Assembly: GCA_002894685.1 (NCBI GenBank)
Contig: NCRC01000013.1
Location: forward strand, 1-64,000
Origin: Salinivenus lutea
Lineage (GTDB): Bacteria; Bacteroidota; Rhodothermia; Rhodothermales; Salinibacteraceae
Direction of reading: 5' to 3'
DNA: 64,000 nucleotides
In this document: positions 59,809-64,000 of the stretch, one piece after another
Numbering within the stretch: the first letter of the stretch is position 1
How the letters are laid out: each line of letters starts with the position of its first letter
Program-made: the position numbers and the translations under genes
Notes under the pieces: generated by a model
The model's database searches: none
Told to the model about the DNA's origin: nothing
Seen by the model: the letters and a program-made list of their open reading frames with translations, nothing else

Positions 59809-61440
59809 CTAATAGCCGGGATTCTGCTCCAGGCCGACCAGATCGATCTCCTTCTGCGGGATGGGCCAGAGGTAGTCCCGGCTGCCGTCGAAGCTGTTTT
59901 CGAACGGCTCAAACTCAACCTGCTGGAGGTCGCCGTTCTGGTCCTCGTACCGCATGCCGCGGATTGGGCCGTTTAGGACGTCCTCGGCAATCCCCCAGCG
60001 GCGGACGTCGAAGAAGCGCTGCCCCTCGAATGCCAACTCCACCAGGCGCTCGTGGCGAATCCGCTCCTCGAAGGTGCGGTTCGGGCCGCCGTCGGCCGGC
60101 ACCGCGGGCATGCCCACTCGATTGCGAATCTGATCGAGCGCGTCCTTGGCACTCATGGCGCCCGGGCCCGCGGTACTGGTGGCGCTCCCCGTAATCTCAT
60201 ACTGGGCCTCAGCGTAGATCAGGAGAATCTCGGCGTAGCGCATCTCGATGATGTTCACGCCGCAGTTGTACTGGTCCCCCAGGCACTCCTCGTTCACGTA
60301 TTTCTCGATATTGAAGCCCGTGTCGGTCGTATTGAAGCCCTGCTCAATGTCATCCGCTCCCCCAAAGCCCGGTCGCGGATCGTAGGTCTCTCCGTTGGGC
60401 AGTTCGTCCCCGTACACGAACACGCTGTGGTCCAGGCGCGGATCGCGGTTCTCGTACGGGTTGTTCGGGTCGAAGCCACTGCCGGACGCGTCAATCGGCG
60501 TCCCGTCCTCCATCTCATATGCGTCTACAACCGCCGCCGTGGGCACGTTGAAGTTCTGTCCGCGCCCCGACACAAGGGAGCCCGGCGCGAGGAATTCCAG
60601 CACCTGATTCGGGTGCGTATTCTGGACGAAGTCCTTGTTCAGGATCACCTCGTCGTTGTACTCGGCCTCCGGCGTAAAGAGCTCCTCGTAGCTGTCGTGC
60701 AGGCTGTACTCGCCAAGGTCGATGACGGACTGGGCGGCCGCTCGGGCCTCCTCGTACCGCCCGGCGTACAGCATGGCGCGCGCCCTCAATCCCAGGGCCG
60801 CCCCCTTTGTGGCCCGCCCCTGATTTTCGCCGCTCCAGCTGCGGGGCAGGGTCTCCGAGGCTGCCTGCAGCTCGCTTGAGACAAAGTTCCAGACCTCCTC
60901 CTCACTCGTCCGCGTCACGTCCTGCGCCTCCTCCAAGGCGATGGGCTCTTGAATGAGCGGCACGTCGCCGAAAAGGAAGGCCAGGTGCATGTACAGGTAC
61001 GCCCGCATGAAGCGCGCCTCGGCCATGTGGCGCGAAATCATCTCCTGGTCGCCCTGCTCAATCTCGCCCTGGTAGGACAGGATTTCGTTGGCCGCCCGAA
61101 TGCCCGAGTAGTGACTCTCCCACCAGCTCGGCCACCAGCTGTTGGTAAACTCAGTCGTCGACGTCTGCTGGCCTCGGGCATAGGTGGCCAAGTTGTCGAA
61201 TGACCAGTTGGGGGTCGCTTCGTCGGAGAGGGCCGAGAGGTCGAAGCGGAGCTGGCCGTAGAGGTGGTTGTACAGGTCGTTGCTTGCGACCCGGATGTCC
61301 TCCTCATTCTGCCAGAAGGTCGCCTCCGACAGCGTGCCCGGCGGCTCGGTCTCCAGGAAGTCACACCCAGGAGCAAACAGCAGGGCCGCCCCGAGGGTGG
61401 CGATCAGCGAATAGGCAAGAAGCTTCCGTTTCACAAACAT
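59809..61440 (-). CDS. susD: SusD/RagB-family glycan-binding lipoprotein (PUL 2)
   Basis: 543 residues. The lipobox Ala-Pro-Gly-Cys is followed by Asp-Phe-Leu-Glu-Thr-Glu-Pro-Pro. TPR-like helices include Phe-Met-Arg-Ala-Tyr-Leu-Tyr-Met and Met-Arg-Tyr-Ala-Glu-Ile-Leu-Leu-Ile-Tyr-Ala-Glu. The C-terminal block Ile-Arg-His-Glu-Arg-Leu-Val-Glu-Leu-Ala-Phe-Glu-Gly-Gln-Arg-Phe-Phe-Asp and the end Asp-Leu-Val-Gly-Leu-Glu-Gln-Asn are standard. It has no PDZ-like insertion, unlike the SusD of PUL 1. It forms the surface lid of the transporter encoded just upstream. Confidence 0.95.
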   Translation of the reverse strand: MFVKRKLLAYSLIATLGAALLFAPGCDFLETEPPGTLSEATFWQNEEDIRVASNDLYNHLYGQLRFDLSALSDEATPNWSFDNLATYARGQQTSTTEFTNSWWPSWWESHYSGIRAANEILSYQGEIEQGDQEMISRHMAEARFMRAYLYMHLAFLFGDVPLIQEPIALEEAQDVTRTSEEEVWNFVSSELQAASETLPRSWSGENQGRATKGAALGLRARAMLYAGRYEEARAAAQSVIDLGEYSLHDSYEELFTPEAEYNDEVILNKDFVQNTHPNQVLEFLAPGSLVSGRGQNFNVPTAAVVDAYEMEDGTPIDASGSGFDPNNPYENRDPRLDHSVFVYGDELPNGETYDPRPGFGGADDIEQGFNTTDTGFNIEKYVNEECLGDQYNCGVNIIEMRYAEILLIYAEAQYEITGSATSTAGPGAMSAKDALDQIRNRVGMPAVPADGGPNRTFEERIRHERLVELAFEGQRFFDVRRWGIAEDVLNGPIRGMRYEDQNGDLQQVEFEPFENSFDGSRDYLWPIPQKEIDLVGLEQNPGY

Positions 61441-61496
61441 AGGAGGGCGAAGATCTGGCTTCGTAGAATCTGGAGTTACAGGGGCGTCGTGGGGGA

Positions 61497-61533
61497 GGCC
61501 CCCGACCCCGGGATTGTCCCAGGGGCCAGGGCC
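61497..61533 (-). other. Strong hairpin in the SusC-SusD gap
   Basis: CCCCGGG (61506-61512) pairs with CCC and GGGG (61518-61525, one bulged A) around a 5-base loop, with an outer GGCCC/GGGCC stem. There is no T-run. It lies between the SusC stop and the SusD start and may adjust the SusC:SusD mRNA ratio or protect the 3' end of a processed message. Confidence 0.5.
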
Positions 61534-61548
61534 CTTCCGCCGGCGGGA

Positions 61549-64000
61549 CTAAAACGTTAGGTTCAGTCCGAGCGTGTAGCGCGCGGTCTGTGGGTAGAAG
61601 TTTTGGCGCCCGGAATTGAGCTCAGGGTCGACGCCCCACTTCGTCGCCTCCGAGAAGGTCAGCAGGTCCGTTCCCTGCGCGTAGACCCGAAGCTCATTGG
61701 CGCTGATCGCGTCCGTCAGCGAGGAGGGGAGGGTATAGCCCAGCTGTACGTTTTTGACCCGGATGTACGAGGCGTCGATGATCCACTGCTCGGACAGCTG
61801 GTGATTCTTCGTGCTCCACATTTGAGGGCGCGGGATGCTGGCGTCCTGATTGTCCTCCGTCCAGTAGTCGCTGCACGCTTCCACGACCGGGTTCAGCCAA
61901 TTCCCGCACTCGAAGGGCGCACCCGAAATCGTGCGGTTCTGCTTTCCAACTCCCTGGAGCCGAAGCCCCAGGTCGAAGCCCCGGTACTGCATGTGCGTCG
62001 AGAGCCCAAAGGAGTAGTGGGGGTCCAGGTTGCCGAGCACGACCCGGTCCTCCGGCGTGATATTGCCATCCCCGTTCGTGTCCACGTACTTCACGTCGCC
62101 GGGATACGTGTCGCCTTTGCCGGCGTAGGTCGGATTGTTTTGAATCTCCTCCTCGCTCTGGAAGAAGCCGTCGGTCTTGTAACCGTACACCGCGTTGAGC
62201 GAAGACCCGACGCGGGTGATGGTATTTCCTTCGATGAAGGGCCCCGTACGCGCCAGGTCGACGACCTCACTCTGAAAGTCGGATAGGTTGGCCTCGACGC
62301 GGTAGTTGAATTCGTCCCCGACCTGGTTCGTGTGCGAGAGCGAAACCTCCCACCCGGCATTGTCCACCACCCCAGCGTTCTGCGGCGGCCCGCCGAGGCC
62401 GACGAGATCGGGAATGGGCAGGTTCAGCAGAATGCCTTCCGTCCGCTTCTGCCAGTAATCGACCGTCACCCCGAGCAGCCCATCCCACAGTTCGGCGTCC
62501 ACCCCCACGTTCCACTGGGTCGTGCTCTCCCAGGTCAGCCCGCGGTTCACCAGTGCCCCCGGCGCAGCCGTCCGGACGACGCTGTTGTTAAGGCTGTAGT
62601 TCGTGCCCAGGGTAATCCCCTGGAAGAAGGTGTACGGATCAACCGTGTTGTTTCCGGTCTCCCCCCACGACCCACGCAGCTTCAGGCTGCTGACCGTCGA
62701 TTCAATGGGCTCAAAGAACGACTCCTGGTCGACGCGCCACGCCAACGAGAACGAGGGGAAGAAGCCGTACTGATTGTCCGCGCCCGTAAAGAGGGAAGAG
62801 CCGTCCACGCGGCCGTTTATCTCGGCGATGTACCGGCTATCGTATTCGTAGCGCAGGCGGGCGAAGCCGGACCGAAGTCGCGTCTTCTGCTGGGCCCCAC
62901 TGTTGTCCAGGTTGTTTTGTGAGCCGGAGTTCAGCACCCGGAGCTGGTTGTTGTAGAATTCCTGCCGGTAGGCATCCATCCAGTTCAGGGTGCCCCAGGT
63001 CTGCTCAAATCCCCCGAGCACCTCAATATCGTTGACCCCGAACGAGGTGTTGTACTCCAGCAGGTTGCGCCACGTCCACGTCTGGTCCGTCTCTCGCTGC
63101 TGCCACAGGCTGTTCGGCCCGTAGGTCTGCACCACATTCCCGCTCTGCCAGTCGTGCACCGCGTACTCTCGGGAAAACTCATCCTGGCTCATGATATCGG
63201 CGTGCCCCCCGAACTCCATCGTGTACGTCAGGTCCTCAAGCAGCTGCGCATCGCCCGAGAGGTTGAGCCCAAACTTGTTCGTGGTGACCTCGTAGGTCCC
63301 GGACTCCTTCGCCGTCATGAGGGGATTCACCCCGTTCGAGGTCAGCCCGTAGGTCCCGTCCGGGTACTGCGGCACGGCCCCAATGCCTCCATGCCACATG
63401 TTCCAGTAGATGCCTCCCGCCCCCTCTGGCTCCTGTCGTGTCGAGCGGCGAAGCCGCACGCGGCCATTGAGCGTGATGCGGTCCGACACCTCAAAATTGG
63501 ACCGCATGCTGAGCCCTTTCACCTCCTCATTGAAGTTCGGGATGATGCCTTCCTGGTTCTGATAGTGGAAGTTGATTCTTGCGCTCAGGCGCTCGGTGCC
63601 CCCACTGGCCGACAGGTTGTGGTTGTGTACCGTCCCGCGGCTAAAGAGCGCGTCGAAGAACGGGAAGAGCGGAGGGTTCTCGTATTTCTCCCCCGGCGTA
63701 TCCGGCCCCTCGCGGTAGGCCTGCATCTCGTCCTCCGAGTATCGAGGCTGACTGCCGTTGTTGACGTACGCCTGATTCAGGATCTCCAGCGTCTCCGTCG
63801 TCCCCAACAGCTCCGGCTGCTCCGACACCTCGTCCACCCCGACGTAGCTGTCGTACTCCACGCTCCACTGCCCCGCCTGGGCGTTTTTCGTTTCGATCAG
63901 AACCACCCCGTTCGCAGCGCGGGAGCCGTAAATGGATGTGGCCGAGGCATCTTTCAGAACGGAGACCGACTCGATGTTATTCGGATTGACATCGGACAAA
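61549..64000 (-). CDS. susC: SusC/RagA-family TonB-linked outer-membrane transporter (PUL 2), N terminus missing
   Basis: 816 residues are visible; the gene continues beyond the right edge, so the signal peptide, carboxypeptidase-like domain and start of the plug are missing. The first visible segment contains the SusC plug motif Ser-Val-Leu-Lys-Asp-Ala-Ser-Ala-Thr-Ser-Ile-Tyr-Gly-Ser-Arg. The rest is the large barrel with the typical Asp-Thr-Asn-Gly-Asp-Gly-Asn-Ile-Thr-Pro-Glu-Asp-Arg loop, ending in Gly-Leu-Asn-Leu-Thr-Phe. It imports the oligosaccharides released by the downstream glycosidases. Confidence 0.95.
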   Translation of the reverse strand, partial: LSDVNPNNIESVSVLKDASATSIYGSRAANGVVLIETKNAQAGQWSVEYDSYVGVDEVSEQPELLGTTETLEILNQAYVNNGSQPRYSEDEMQAYREGPDTPGEKYENPPLFPFFDALFSRGTVHNHNLSASGGTERLSARINFHYQNQEGIIPNFNEEVKGLSMRSNFEVSDRITLNGRVRLRRSTRQEPEGAGGIYWNMWHGGIGAVPQYPDGTYGLTSNGVNPLMTAKESGTYEVTTNKFGLNLSGDAQLLEDLTYTMEFGGHADIMSQDEFSREYAVHDWQSGNVVQTYGPNSLWQQRETDQTWTWRNLLEYNTSFGVNDIEVLGGFEQTWGTLNWMDAYRQEFYNNQLRVLNSGSQNNLDNSGAQQKTRLRSGFARLRYEYDSRYIAEINGRVDGSSLFTGADNQYGFFPSFSLAWRVDQESFFEPIESTVSSLKLRGSWGETGNNTVDPYTFFQGITLGTNYSLNNSVVRTAAPGALVNRGLTWESTTQWNVGVDAELWDGLLGVTVDYWQKRTEGILLNLPIPDLVGLGGPPQNAGVVDNAGWEVSLSHTNQVGDEFNYRVEANLSDFQSEVVDLARTGPFIEGNTITRVGSSLNAVYGYKTDGFFQSEEEIQNNPTYAGKGDTYPGDVKYVDTNGDGNITPEDRVVLGNLDPHYSFGLSTHMQYRGFDLGLRLQGVGKQNRTISGAPFECGNWLNPVVEACSDYWTEDNQDASIPRPQMWSTKNHQLSEQWIIDASYIRVKNVQLGYTLPSSLTDAISANELRVYAQGTDLLTFSEATKWGVDPELNSGRQNFYPQTARYTLGLNLTF

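Overview
The window looks like chromosomal DNA of a GC-rich, sugar-foraging member of the Bacteroidota/Rhodothermota, most like Salinibacter or a close relative. The reasons are two SusC/SusD pairs inside polysaccharide utilization loci (PULs), a type IX secretion (T9SS) C-terminal sorting domain, many lipobox lipoproteins, acid-rich secreted proteins, and long antisense open frames typical of high GC. The genus is an inference. I see no rRNA, tRNA, CRISPR array, prophage or insertion sequence.

Layout. 1-1760: a partial membrane/coiled-coil gene at the left edge, a 456-bp gap with two perfect DnaA-box 9-mers, and a pair of YdcZ-type small DMT membrane proteins. 1905-3695: a lipoprotein with an HExxH zinc-protease motif. 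4429-16320: PUL 1, all on the minus strand. It is read from a LacI regulator with two tandem palindromic operators, through SusC, a SusD carrying an unusual PDZ-like insertion, a GH144-type glucanase lipoprotein, a Tat-exported phosphoesterase and a GH3 beta-glucosidase. GH144 plus GH3 suggests beta-1,2-glucan (sophoro-oligosaccharide) use. 16482-17883: small housekeeping or hypothetical genes, including a cupin. 18305-25137 (plus strand): a receiver/seven-PAS hybrid histidine kinase, an outer-membrane beta-barrel protein, and a secreted protein with a Pro/Gly/Cys motif. An intergenic region in this part appears to encode a short minus-strand RNA with its own promoter, operator-like palindrome and terminator. 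25201-32824 (minus): a small hypothetical, a LytR/LytS-type two-component pair, a TonB-type outer-membrane barrel protein, and a GH43-like beta-propeller with a T9SS tail.

33145-40621 (minus): a TetR-controlled RND efflux operon (TetR, TolC-like lipoprotein, membrane-fusion protein, RND permease). A four-helix-bundle gene flanked by AACGTT-type repeats has been inserted between the fusion protein and the permease. 40693-64000 (minus): PUL 2, a long run of co-directional genes from SusC (cut by the right edge) and SusD through GH43, a GH2 remnant, GH2, BNR_4, GH30, a PQQ-type sugar dehydrogenase, GH3, GH2, ThuA, GH51 and a second BNR_4 protein. This set fits degradation of a type II arabinogalactan or a similar galactose/arabinose-rich plant or algal glycan.

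How the parts work together: the PULs supply outer-membrane import (SusCD), extracellular and periplasmic depolymerisation (GH144, GH30, GH43, GH51), and oligosaccharide trimming (GH2, GH3). The sensor systems in the middle probably control envelope genes next to them. Family calls come from recognising motifs by eye, without database searches.
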